From NCBI GenBank assembly GCA_035308365.1, contig DATGGU010000151.1, positions 1 to 64,000 on the forward strand: a stretch of 64,000 bases of DNA, in the 5' to 3' direction. The position numbers were made by a program, and so were the translations under genes. Shown here in pieces: positions 25,928 through 34,233 of this stretch. The notes beneath the pieces are model-generated. The model saw only the letters and a list, made by a program, of their open reading frames with translations, was not told where the DNA came from and ran no database searches. The stretch is from PALSA-505 sp035308365. GTDB lineage: Bacteria; Actinomycetota; Actinomycetes; Streptosporangiales; Streptosporangiaceae. Within the stretch, counting starts at the first letter, position 1. Every line of letters starts with the position of its first letter.

Positions 25928-26206
25928 TCAGCCCAGGGCGTCGATGCGGCGGGCCAGGGTGAAGTCATTGGCGGTCAGGCCGCCGGCTGAATGCGTGGAC
26001 AGGGTGAGCGTCACCTGATTCCACTGGACGAGGATGTCCGGGTGGTGGTTCATCTCCTCGGCCAGGTAGGCGACCGCGCCCACGAAGAGCATCGCGGCGC
26101 GGAAGTCGTCCCTGGTAACGGTGCGCACGATGCTGTCGCCGCCGCGCTCCCAGCCTGGCACGCTGCCAAGCTCGGTCACGATCGCGTCCTCGGTAAGCAG
26201 GTCCAT
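25928..26206 (-). CDS. phhB: Pterin-4a-carbinolamine dehydratase
   Basis: A 92-residue protein with the diagnostic EMNHHPDILVQWNQVTLTL motif (two catalytic His) and C-terminal LTANDFTLARRIDAL. It dehydrates 4a-hydroxytetrahydropterin, and homologues also act as a dimerisation cofactor. It is convergent with the P450 gene (8 bp apart) and diverges from gcvT. No aromatic amino acid hydroxylase is in the window. Confidence 0.93.
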   Translation of the reverse strand: MDLLTEDAIVTELGSVPGWERGGDSIVRTVTRDDFRAAMLFVGAVAYLAEEMNHHPDILVQWNQVTLTLSTHSAGGLTANDFTLARRIDALG

Positions 26207-26278
26207 CTGACTGCCTTATCACGTTCCGGCTGGCTGCTGCTAGGCTGCCGGCGCAGCCGACCTCTGGGAGTGCCTGCC

Positions 26279-27436
26279 ATGACCCAGCCCGATCACACCG
26301 GTGACGCGCCGCGTCAGACGCCGCTGCTCGCCGTGCACCGGCGTCTCGGCGCCACGCTGACCGAATTCGCCGGCTGGCTGATGCCGCTGCGCTACGGCAG
26401 CGAGACGGCCGAGCACCTCGCCGTCCGTACCGCCGCCGGCCTGTTCGACCTGTCCCACATGGGCGAGATCGTTGTCACCGGGCCGCGGGCCGCCGAGGCG
26501 CTCGACTATGCCCTGGTCGGCCAGCCGTCCGCGCTCAAACCGGGCCGTGCGCGCTACACGATGATGTGCGCGCCGGACGGCGGAGTGCTGGACGACCTGA
26601 TCGTCTACCGGCTGGCCAGCGAGAAGTTCCTGGTCGTGGCCAACGCGGCCAACGCTGCCGTCGTCCACGGGGAGCTGGCCGGGCGAGCCGCCGGGTTCGG
26701 CGCCGAGGTCGCGGACCGGACCGATGACTACGCGCTGATCGCCCTGCAGGGCCCGAACGCCGCCGGCATCCTCGCAACGGTCACCGGCACCGACCTGACC
26801 GGGGTCAAGTATTACGCCAGCCATGATGCCGTCGTCTGCGGCAGGCCGGTACTGCTCGCCCGCACCGGCTACACCGGCGAGGACGGCTTCGAGATGTTCT
26901 GCGGGCCGCAGGACGCCGAGCCGCTGTGGGACGGGCTGACCGCCGCCGGGGCGGACCGGGGGCTTGTGCCGGCCGGGCTCGCGGCCCGCGATACCCTCCG
27001 GCTTGAGGCCGGCATGCCGCTGTACGGCAACGAGCTCGGCCCCGGGATGACTCCGTTCGACGCCGGCCTGGGCCGGGTGGTCAAGTTCGACAAACCGGGA
27101 GATTTTGTGGGCCGGGCAGCGCTGACCGAGGCCTCGCGGCACCCGCCGCGGCGCGTGCTCGCCGGGCTGGCCTGCCGCTCCCGGCGAGTCCCCCGGCACG
27201 GCTATGCCGTCCTCTGGGACGGCGAGGCCTGCGGCACGGTGACGAGCGGCGCTCCCTCGCCCACCCTGGGCGTGCCCATCGCCATGGCCTACCTGGACCC
27301 GGAGGTTGCCGCACGCGCCTCTCCGGCCGGAAAGACACCCGGCGGCCAACGCGAATCCAAGCTGACTATCGACATCAGAGGACGCGGTGAGCCCGCCGAC
27401 CTGGTGACGCTGCCCTTTTACAGGAGGCAATCATGA
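26279..27436 (+). CDS. gcvT: Aminomethyltransferase, glycine cleavage T protein
   Basis: A 385-residue folate-dependent enzyme that transfers the methylene group from the lipoyl arm of H protein to tetrahydrofolate. Family landmarks are LTEFAGWLMPLRYGS, RTAAGLFDLSHMGEI, the catalytic Asp region CAPDGGVLDDLIVYRL, RTGYTGEDGFEMF and LPFYRR. Near the C-terminus an insertion ASPAGKTPGGQRESK comes from a copy of the 33-bp repeat. It overlaps gcvH by ATGA. gcvP is not in the window, and no glycine riboswitch is seen in the 72-bp leader. Confidence 0.95.
   Translation: MTQPDHTGDAPRQTPLLAVHRRLGATLTEFAGWLMPLRYGSETAEHLAVRTAAGLFDLSHMGEIVVTGPRAAEALDYALVGQPSALKPGRARYTMMCAPDGGVLDDLIVYRLASEKFLVVANAANAAVVHGELAGRAAGFGAEVADRTDDYALIALQGPNAAGILATVTGTDLTGVKYYASHDAVVCGRPVLLARTGYTGEDGFEMFCGPQDAEPLWDGLTAAGADRGLVPAGLAARDTLRLEAGMPLYGNELGPGMTPFDAGLGRVVKFDKPGDFVGRAALTEASRHPPRRVLAGLACRSRRVPRHGYAVLWDGEACGTVTSGAPSPTLGVPIAMAYLDPEVAARASPAGKTPGGQRESKLTIDIRGRGEPADLVTLPFYRRQS
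27321..27347 (+). repeat. Single copy of the 33-bp dispersed repeat (inside gcvT)
   Basis: CTCCGGCCGGAAAGACACCC followed by GGCGGC. It is in frame in a surface loop before the last two strands of GcvT. Confidence 0.6.
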
Positions 27437-27816
27437 CCGTGCCCGAGGAGCTCCAGTACACCACCGAGCACGAGTGGGTGGCCATCGACGGTCCGGTGGC
27501 CACCGTGGGCATCACCGAGCACGCCGCCGAAGCGCTCGGCGACGTGGTCTACGTGTCCCCGCCGGCGGCGGGCGCGAAGGTGACCGCCGGGGAGCCGTGC
27601 GGCGAGATCGAGTCCACCAAGTCGGTCAGCGACCTGTACTCACCGGTCGACGGCGAGGTCACCGAGGTCAACGCGGACGTCGAGGAGGATCCCGGCCAGG
27701 TCAACACCGACCCGTACGGGGCAGGCTGGCTTTTCAAGGTCAGGCTGGACGGCGACGCACCTGGTGACCTGCTCTCCGCCGAGCAGTACAGCGACCTGAT
27801 CAAGGACGCCAGCTGA
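27433..27816 (+). CDS. gcvH: Glycine cleavage H protein
   Basis: A 127-residue lipoyl carrier. EHEWVAIDGPVATVGITEHA opens the hammerhead fold, and the lipoylation lysine lies in ESTKSVSDLYSPVDG. It shuttles the aminomethyl group between P, T and L proteins. It is translationally coupled to gcvT. Confidence 0.96.
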   Translation: MTVPEELQYTTEHEWVAIDGPVATVGITEHAAEALGDVVYVSPPAAGAKVTAGEPCGEIESTKSVSDLYSPVDGEVTEVNADVEEDPGQVNTDPYGAGWLFKVRLDGDAPGDLLSAEQYSDLIKDAS

Positions 27817-27862
27817 CCCCGCTTACCGGGAACGCCTGGACGCGGCCACCAGGGCCGGTGCC

Positions 27863-28432
27863 TCACTGGCCCACGCGGCCGTCGATGCACTCCCGCAACA
27901 GATCCGCGTGGCCGCAATGCCGGGCGTACTCCTCGATCCGGTGCACCAGCAGTTCCCTGATGGCGATGGCATCCTTGCCCACACGCTCGCTCAGATCCGG
28001 ATACCCGGCCAGCACGGCGTCGGTAGCCGCCTGCTCACGGGCCAGGTCGGCGTAGGCGGCATCGACCATCGCCTGATCGGCGGTTGCCTGGTCGAAGCCG
28101 GCGTCGCGTGCGCCGTACAGCTTCGGCAGCGGGCCGTCCGGCAGAATCCAGCCGCGCCAGTCCCGCTCTGCCTCCGCCAGGTGCCGGAGCAGGCCGAGCA
28201 GCGACATCGTCGACGGCGGCACCGACCGGCGGGCCAGCTGCCCGGCGGTCAGGCCCTCGCATTTCATCAGCAGGGTCAGCCGGTAGTTCGCCAGGTAGGC
28301 CTGCAGCGTCGCCGGCTCACCGTCCGGGCTGGCGTCGGCGTTGTCGCGGGGATCCTCGTCCGGGTCCACCCACATGTCTGGATAGACGGTTGCCCGAGTC
28401 CACCGCTGGGGTTGGCTGCTCATTCTGGCCAT
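27863..28432 (-). CDS. DinB family protein (DUF664-type)
   Basis: A 189-residue four-helix-bundle protein. Metal-binding His candidates are in LLGLLRHLAEAERDW and LLVHRIEEYARHCGHADLLR, matching DUF664/DinB members that use thiol cofactors such as mycothiol. It lies 78 bp downstream of the WD40 gene on the same strand and could be the last gene of that transcript, though nothing else ties it to the conflict system. Start: ATG 28432 or 28420. Confidence 0.85.
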   Translation of the reverse strand: MARMSSQPQRWTRATVYPDMWVDPDEDPRDNADASPDGEPATLQAYLANYRLTLLMKCEGLTAGQLARRSVPPSTMSLLGLLRHLAEAERDWRGWILPDGPLPKLYGARDAGFDQATADQAMVDAAYADLAREQAATDAVLAGYPDLSERVGKDAIAIRELLVHRIEEYARHCGHADLLRECIDGRVGQ

Positions 28433-28510
28433 GGTGGTCCCCGCCCGCCCAGGACGCCACCGGATTTCCCGCGACCCTGCCGGGCCACGAGTGCCGCGAG
28501 CGCCGCGAGG

Positions 28511-30757
28511 TCAGCCGGTTCCGGCGGTGGGCGCCCGCTCCAGGCGCAACGGGATGATGTCGCCGGTGGCGGTGCCGGCGACCACGAGGCCGGGGCCTGC
28601 TACGGCGATCTCGCGCAGCGGGACGTCGGCGTCGAACACGGCGAGCAGAGAGCGGGTGGCGGTGTCCCAGGCCCGGACCTGACCCGAACCGATCGAGAAC
28701 AGCGTGCGGTCGTCGCCGCTGAGGGCCAGCCGGTCGACGCTGCCCCGGTGCGCGTCAATGGTCGCGGTGACCTCCAGCGTCCCCAGGTCGATGATGGTGA
28801 TGCTGCCGTCCTCGCAGGCGGAGATGGCCTGGTGGCCGCTGGAGGTGAGGACCAGGTCCAGTACCCAGCCGGAATGGCGCAGCACCCGCAGCGGCTCGCC
28901 GGTGGCCAGGCTCCACACCCGGACGGTGCGGTCCCAGGATCCGGACAGCAGCCGCCGGCCGTCCGGGGTGATCACCAGGCGTTCCACGTAACCGTCGTGG
29001 CCGCTGAGCGGGGGCAGCAGGCGGCAGCCGGCCCGGCGGTGCCAGATCTCGATGACGTGCTCGACCGTGGCGATGGCCACCGTTTCGCCGTCCGGGCTGA
29101 GCGCCAGCACCGGACTGTAGCGTTCGCCGCCATTGTGGACCGGTCCCGGCGCGCCGGTCTTGGCGTCCCACCGGCGCCAGGTGGCGTCCCTGGCGGCCGA
29201 GATGATCTCGGTGCCATCCGGCGTGACGGCCACCGCGTCGGCGCCGCAGGTGTGTCCCTTCAGCACGGCGGACGTGCCGGCCGCGGTGTCCCACAGCCGC
29301 AGGGTGCTGTCGTAGGAGCCGGATACGACGCCGCCCGGGGCCACGGCGAGGGCGACCACGGGCCTGCGGTGGCCGGACAGTGGCGGCAGCGCCTGCCCGG
29401 CGGCCAGGTCGAAGCGGCTGATCATCCGGTCCACCGCCGCATAGGCTACGCCGCCCGCCACGGTCAGGGCACGCACGCCCCGGCCGTGCAGCGCCTCGAC
29501 GGCGGCACCGTCCGGATCCCAGACCCGGACCAGGCCGTCGTTGGAGCCGCTGATCACCGGGCCACCGCCACGCGGCGCGGCCACCGACAGGCACCACGAG
29601 GTGTGGCTGCCCACCCGGCGGCCATGCCCGTCGGTGAGATCCCAGACCAGCACCTGCCCGTCGTCCGAGCCGCTGGCCACCCGGCCATCGGCCAGCCCGG
29701 CCACCGACCTGACCCGGCCGGTATGGCCGCGCAGCGTGCTGATCCGCCCGGTGTCCAGGTCGACCACGACCACCAGGCGGTCACGGGTTCCCACGGCCAC
29801 GGCGCTGGACCCGGGCACCGCAGCCGCGCACAGAATCCGGTCGCTGGTCAGCTCGATCCGGTCCGCCAGCCGGCCGTCGGTCAGGCACCACACGGCGATG
29901 CTGCCGTCGTAGGAGCCGGACACCGCGCGCTGCCCGTCGCTCAGGATGGCCACGGCGGCGACCAGCCCGTCATGGCCGAAACCCTGCCACTGCGCGGTGG
30001 CCTGGGTGAACGGCTGGCCATACACCGACATGCCGCAGCCGTAGACCAGCATTCCATCCCAGGCCGCGAGGCTGGTGGCGGTCCCGGCCGTGAGCGTGGC
30101 GAACGGCCGGATCCGCCGGTCGGTGACCGACCAGCGCACGATCGTGCCGTCCTCGCGCGCGATGAGCGCCTCGCAGGTGTCCGGGCGGAACGTGACGGCG
30201 TTGACGGACGGGCCGTTGCCGGCATGCCACAACTGCTCCATGGTCTGCAGGTCCCAGGCGTACAGGCCGCCGTCCTGGCCGCCGGCCAGCAGGATCGAGG
30301 CGTCGTCGCTGACCGCCAGGGCGTCGGCGAACCCCTGCACGGGGCCGAACGAGGCGAGATAGCCGTGCTCGCGGGTCGCGCCCAGCGGCCGCAGCCAGGT
30401 CGCCCCGCGCCAGGCGGCCGCCTCGTCAAGGAGCGCGTCCACGTCCGGCGCGACCGCGCGCGGCACCCGGGACAGCAACTGGCCGCGCAGTTGCCCCGGC
30501 GCGGCGCGCAGGATCCTGGCCGACTCGGCCACGGCGGTCTCCAGCGTCCGCAGTTCCCTGGCCGCGTCCTTGGTCGGCGCGAGCCGCTGCGCCGCCTGGA
30601 TGTCGGCGACCACCGCGTCGGCACCCACGCTGGCCAGCTTCGCGGCCAGGTAGCCGACGGAGGTGACCAGCTCGCGGATCCGCTGGTAGCGGCCGTTCGG
30701 CGCCAGTACGGCGGGCACGTAGTGCTCCAGGACATCGGCGTCGAACCGGCACGTCAT
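28511..30757 (-). CDS. WD40 repeat protein, split partner of the STAND NTPase (putative sensor)
   Basis: A 748-residue protein. Residues 1-145 are helical (YQRIRELVTSVGYLAAKLAS) and resemble the arm joining NTPase and propeller in NACHT-WD40 proteins. About 600 residues of WD40 repeats follow (for example TLRGHTGRVRSVAGL, SGSDDGQVLVWDLTDG, SGSWDRTVRVWSLATG), enough for roughly 14 blades or two propellers. The ATG at 30757, preceded by GAGGGGAG, overlaps the NTPase stop (ATGA). In related systems the WD40 region recognises the trigger. Here it is a separate polypeptide and must associate with the NTPase in trans. Confidence 0.88.
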   Translation of the reverse strand: MTCRFDADVLEHYVPAVLAPNGRYQRIRELVTSVGYLAAKLASVGADAVVADIQAAQRLAPTKDAARELRTLETAVAESARILRAAPGQLRGQLLSRVPRAVAPDVDALLDEAAAWRGATWLRPLGATREHGYLASFGPVQGFADALAVSDDASILLAGGQDGGLYAWDLQTMEQLWHAGNGPSVNAVTFRPDTCEALIAREDGTIVRWSVTDRRIRPFATLTAGTATSLAAWDGMLVYGCGMSVYGQPFTQATAQWQGFGHDGLVAAVAILSDGQRAVSGSYDGSIAVWCLTDGRLADRIELTSDRILCAAAVPGSSAVAVGTRDRLVVVVDLDTGRISTLRGHTGRVRSVAGLADGRVASGSDDGQVLVWDLTDGHGRRVGSHTSWCLSVAAPRGGGPVISGSNDGLVRVWDPDGAAVEALHGRGVRALTVAGGVAYAAVDRMISRFDLAAGQALPPLSGHRRPVVALAVAPGGVVSGSYDSTLRLWDTAAGTSAVLKGHTCGADAVAVTPDGTEIISAARDATWRRWDAKTGAPGPVHNGGERYSPVLALSPDGETVAIATVEHVIEIWHRRAGCRLLPPLSGHDGYVERLVITPDGRRLLSGSWDRTVRVWSLATGEPLRVLRHSGWVLDLVLTSSGHQAISACEDGSITIIDLGTLEVTATIDAHRGSVDRLALSGDDRTLFSIGSGQVRAWDTATRSLLAVFDADVPLREIAVAGPGLVVAGTATGDIIPLRLERAPTAGTG

Positions 30758-32136
30758 AACAGGCTCCCCTCGATAGCCTTTTCCATCCGGGCCCGGACCA
30801 TGCCCATGTCCAGGCGGCCGCACACGTAGTCGGCGAAGCTCGTGTGGGCCAGCGCGAACCGGGTCTGCCCGCCGGCTGCCGACGTGGTGAGGAACCCGGA
30901 CCACCAGCTCAGCACCGTACGCGTCGTCTCCACGGACTCCCCCGCGAACAGCGCCAGCCGCCCGGCTGTCAGCGGCCGTGGCCAGACCGCGAGGACGGCC
31001 AGGATGGCGAACTGCCGCTCCGGCGCTATCCCGCCGTGCCCGCACGCGCTGGAGCGCTGCTCCAGGTACGGGAAGTAGGCCCGCAGCCCAGCGGGCAGCG
31101 AGGTCAGCATGGCGGAGCCGTCCGGCCGGCGCTCGCGCACCGACCACAGGACGTGCCGCAGGTAGAGGAAGTTGCCCTCGCTGCGCTCGGCCAGCAGGCC
31201 GGTGAACGCCGCCGCGTCAAGGCCCAGTTCGGCCAGCCGGGTGGTCATGATCTCGGCGTGCCGGGCCAGAAACGTATCTATGTACTCCCTGGCGTCGGCG
31301 CGGCCCTCGGCGTCCCGCCCGTCGATCAGCAGGTCGCGACGATCATCCACGAACAGCTCGATACCGTTCAGATCGCGCACCGTCAGCACGAAGATGACGC
31401 CGGGCGGCAGCGCCGAGGGCAGGAACAGCGGGTTGCCGGTGGTGCTGGCCGCCACTTCGTCGACGGCATCGACGGCGACCACCACCCGCTGGTCCTTGGC
31501 CGCCTCCTCCAGCAGCCGCAGCAGCGTCGCACCGTCGGCGGCGACATCCTCGGGCAGCCGGTCATAGGGCAGGTGGTACTTCAGGATCAGCCGGGCACAC
31601 ACGTTGCGCAGGAACTTCTCCGCCGACGTGACTGCGGCCAGCGCGCTGTTGTAGTGATGCACCAGCTTGCCCCGGCGGGCCAGCGTGGCCAGCAGCGCGG
31701 TCTTACCGACACCGGGCTCGCCGCCGATGACCACGTAACCGGACGGGAACCGGGGATCGTCCAGGGTCGCCGCCAGCCGCTCCAGCAGGCTCCGGCGGCC
31801 GATGAACTCATCGTCAGGCTCCCCGGCCAGTCCGCTGAAGTGGCTCAGCTCGGCGGCCAGCGCGCTGTTGTCGCATTGCAGGCCGGCCCCGTCCGGTCCG
31901 GCCTGGCCGGACCGCAGCACACGGGCCAGATCCTCACGGCCGATGGCGGTCAACGCGGCGTGCAGGTCGTCGAGCCTGCCGCGGTCCGACAGCCAGTCCC
32001 AGATGGCGTGCGGTTCCTCACCACGGGCGAATCCGTTCTGCTCGTGCGGGCGGATGCCGACGTAATCGGCGAGGTCCAGCCAGCTCGCGGCGAGCCGGTT
32101 GTGGAACGCGATGCGTACTCCGGGTGGATAGGTCAT
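30754..32136 (-). CDS. STAND (NACHT-like) NTPase with N-terminal effector-associated domain
   Basis: A 460-residue protein. Residues 3-76 form a death-like adaptor (YPPGVRIAFHNRLAASWLDL at the start, DLARVLRS at the end) matching the C-terminus of the upstream nucleosidase. The NTPase core has Walker A GGEPGVGKT (residues 138-146), Walker B VVVAVDAVDE (Asp223, Asp226, Glu227) and FVLTVRDLNG. A winged helix follows (FAILAVLAVWPRPLTAGRL, FALAHTSFADYV). It ends without any sensor repeats; these are encoded by the next gene. It probably acts as an ATP-driven oligomerisation switch between sensor and effector. ATG 32136 overlaps the nucleosidase stop. Confidence 0.9.
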   Translation of the reverse strand: MTYPPGVRIAFHNRLAASWLDLADYVGIRPHEQNGFARGEEPHAIWDWLSDRGRLDDLHAALTAIGREDLARVLRSGQAGPDGAGLQCDNSALAAELSHFSGLAGEPDDEFIGRRSLLERLAATLDDPRFPSGYVVIGGEPGVGKTALLATLARRGKLVHHYNSALAAVTSAEKFLRNVCARLILKYHLPYDRLPEDVAADGATLLRLLEEAAKDQRVVVAVDAVDEVAASTTGNPLFLPSALPPGVIFVLTVRDLNGIELFVDDRRDLLIDGRDAEGRADAREYIDTFLARHAEIMTTRLAELGLDAAAFTGLLAERSEGNFLYLRHVLWSVRERRPDGSAMLTSLPAGLRAYFPYLEQRSSACGHGGIAPERQFAILAVLAVWPRPLTAGRLALFAGESVETTRTVLSWWSGFLTTSAAGGQTRFALAHTSFADYVCGRLDMGMVRARMEKAIEGSLL

Positions 32137-33215
32137 GGCTCCGCCGACCGCAGTACGTCGGCCAGGTCAGGCCGGCCGATCTCGTTGAGCGCGGCCGGCA
32201 GCGCGTGCAGCCGCATCCGGACCTCGAGCCACTCCCACAGGTCGCGCGGCTGCTGGCCGTGCCGGAACCTGGCCTTCACGTGGAGTGGCACGTCGAATAT
32301 GTCGGCGACGTCCTCCCAGTCCGCGTGCAGCCGCTGGCAGACCGCCACCTTCACGCGTCCCGGGTAGGTCTTCGGCACCTTGCCCGGCAGGGCCGCCGTC
32401 GTGGTGTGGCCGGGATCAGCCGGGGGAGACGACCCGGCCAGCACGGCGACCGCGAACCGCGCGGCGGCCTCCGCGGCGTACCGGTGCCACGCGTCGTTCT
32501 TCGCACCGTCGGCGAAGTCGCTGACCGCCTTGACCATGAGGAAACCGGGTCCGTTCTGATACGCGGCCAGGGCCACGCCCAGGCTTTCCATCTCGATGCC
32601 GATCGCCTTGGGCCAGGCGAGGCGCAGCCGGGCCAGCGTCGCCTCGTCGGCGAGCACCTTGTCACCGGTCAGCACCGGCCCGACGTGCACCACCGGGCGG
32701 ATCCGCCGGCCCGGGTCGTCGGGCCGTGGCGTCGCGATGGCGTCGGCCCAGTCGGTCGGGCGCAGGCTCCGGGCCCGGGACAGCAACTCCACGTCGGGCC
32801 GGTAGACCTCGTAACGCCGGGCGGTGTCTCCCGGGGTCACCTTGGCCAGCTCGTACCCGACGACCTGGTCGGGGACGAGGATGTCACCGGGCCGCATGTC
32901 CGCCGACGACCCGGGAGCCCCGCCGGCGATGCCCACCAGCATCACCCGTGCCGGGTTCCAGAACCCGATCACCCGCTCGGTGGCCTGGGCTGCCCCCGCG
33001 TTGCCCATGCCGCCGATCGGGAACACGAGAACCCGGTGCCCGGCCACCGTCCCCAGGTGCAGGGACAGGCCCTTCCACCGGACGACCGAGCAGTCCCCGA
33101 TGGCCTCGGCGATGGCCGACTGCTCGACATCGAGCGCGGCCGGGATGGCCACGTCCACCCGCAGCGACCGGTCACTGCGGACGTTGACACCCGCGTGACT
33201 GGCGTGACTGGACAT
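32133..33215 (-). CDS. Nucleoside phosphorylase/nucleosidase-fold effector with C-terminal effector-associated domain
   Basis: A 360-residue protein. The PNP/MTAN fold spans about residues 20-260: FPIGGMGNAGAAQAT, VGIAGGAPGSSADMRPGDIL, GIEMESLGVALAAY (purine-nucleoside E-x-E) and KAVSDFADG with the catalytic Asp. Glycosidic cleavage of a nucleoside or nucleotide is therefore likely. After a linker, the last 76 residues form an adaptor domain, 35/74 identical to the NTPase N-terminus. ATG 33215 or 33221 is preferred; extension to 33290 would need a TTG. PNP-domain proteins are established phage-defence effectors that can cleave ATP. The substrate here is unknown. Confidence 0.88.
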   Translation of the reverse strand: MSSHASHAGVNVRSDRSLRVDVAIPAALDVEQSAIAEAIGDCSVVRWKGLSLHLGTVAGHRVLVFPIGGMGNAGAAQATERVIGFWNPARVMLVGIAGGAPGSSADMRPGDILVPDQVVGYELAKVTPGDTARRYEVYRPDVELLSRARSLRPTDWADAIATPRPDDPGRRIRPVVHVGPVLTGDKVLADEATLARLRLAWPKAIGIEMESLGVALAAYQNGPGFLMVKAVSDFADGAKNDAWHRYAAEAAARFAVAVLAGSSPPADPGHTTTAALPGKVPKTYPGRVKVAVCQRLHADWEDVADIFDVPLHVKARFRHGQQPRDLWEWLEVRMRLHALPAALNEIGRPDLADVLRSAEP

Positions 33216-33431
33216 GGGCATGAACTGGCATGTACCGGTCGACGGAGCTTCGAGCCGCGGGTCCAGGCCCGCCAGCTGGGTCACCGCCAAGTCCCGTTCT
33301 GCTGCCGGTGGAGCACATCACCGGTTCCTGAATAGGTCATGAACTCCCCCGCGCTCCGAACTTCTTGCCCACGATCGCCCGCTTTCATCGGCATTTAGCT
33401 CGACCTTCGGTACAAAGCGTGCCCAATGCTT

Positions 33432-34115
33432 CTACCGGTTTTCTTCCTCGGTGGTCGCCGCGGCCAGGGCCGTGACCGCCGTCATGCTGACCTCCTCGTG
33501 CCCGCATGGAAGGCGGGCCTGAATTTCCCGCATGGCCTGGCCGGCGCGGGCCCAGGCGAGATCCAGCGCGACCGCGGCCGGCAGGCTCAGATCGCCCTGG
33601 GCAGCCGGGTGCACGACCACCAGGGCGCTCACCCGGTGGTCATCCGGGAGGATCTCCCGCCACTGCCAGACGGCCGCGATCAGCGGCCGCACCGACTGCC
33701 CGGTGTACATGCCGTCACAGTGGACACGGCCGCTCGCCGTGGCGACGGCGTACTGGCCGGGCGGCCAGGCGACCGACTCGATGAACATGACCCGGCGGCC
33801 GGCACTGACCGCGTGCTGGATGCGTGCAGCGTCCCCGGTCATCGGGCGGACGCCCTGGAAGATCTGGACGTTCGGGAAAGCGAACAGGTCGGCGAGCAGG
33901 ACACCGGTCCGCGTGGCCACCTCGCGGGCCGTGGTGCCGATGGGGCGCAGCGCGCGCCGTTCGCTGTCGGTGATCGAGTCGAGGCTGCCGTGGTAGCGGC
34001 GAAATAAGAGGGTGGCAGGCCCACCGGGACCAGCGGCCCATCGATCCCCTGGCTTCATCATCGTTACCACCGTCACTCTCCGGTTGATCGCAATCACGTT
34101 CGCCCATTGCAGCAA
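33432..34115 (-). CDS. Unknown protein, possibly degenerate nuclease-related (NERD-like) fold
   Basis: A 227-residue soluble protein of uncertain family. The central part (SAGRRVMFIESVAWPPGQYA, DGMYTGQSVRPLIAAVWQWR, ALVVVHP) has the strand order and spacing of NERD/PD-(D/E)xK nuclease-related domains. However, the expected catalytic lysine after the acidic residue is replaced (FIESVAW), so activity is doubtful. An ATG at 34061 (MMKPGDRW) is a likelier start than 34115. It lies 210 bp upstream of the nucleosidase gene on the same strand and diverges from the AfsR-like gene. Confidence 0.5.
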   Translation of the reverse strand: MLQWANVIAINRRVTVVTMMKPGDRWAAGPGGPATLLFRRYHGSLDSITDSERRALRPIGTTAREVATRTGVLLADLFAFPNVQIFQGVRPMTGDAARIQHAVSAGRRVMFIESVAWPPGQYAVATASGRVHCDGMYTGQSVRPLIAAVWQWREILPDDHRVSALVVVHPAAQGDLSLPAAVALDLAWARAGQAMREIQARLPCGHEEVSMTAVTALAAATTEEENR

Positions 34116-34233
34116 GGGAAGCTACCCGGTTGCTTCCGTTTTGCTGCCGGGGTAGGCGACGGGCCCCCGGCTCGCGTAGCGTCGGTAAATCGCCGCAGAT
34201 ACGAGGCCCGATGCGTCCCGATGGGAGGCGCGC

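Noticed and set aside
26207..26278. Glycine riboswitch upstream of gcvT
   Set aside because: The 72-bp leader is too short and lacks the paired aptamer core; nothing supports it.
27908..30829. 973-codon plus-strand open frame opposite the WD40 gene
   Set aside because: No recognisable domain and antisense to well-defined WD40 repeats; GC bias at third positions favours the minus-strand gene.
30844..32367. 507-codon plus-strand frame opposite the STAND NTPase
   Set aside because: Shadow frame; Walker motifs are on the minus strand.
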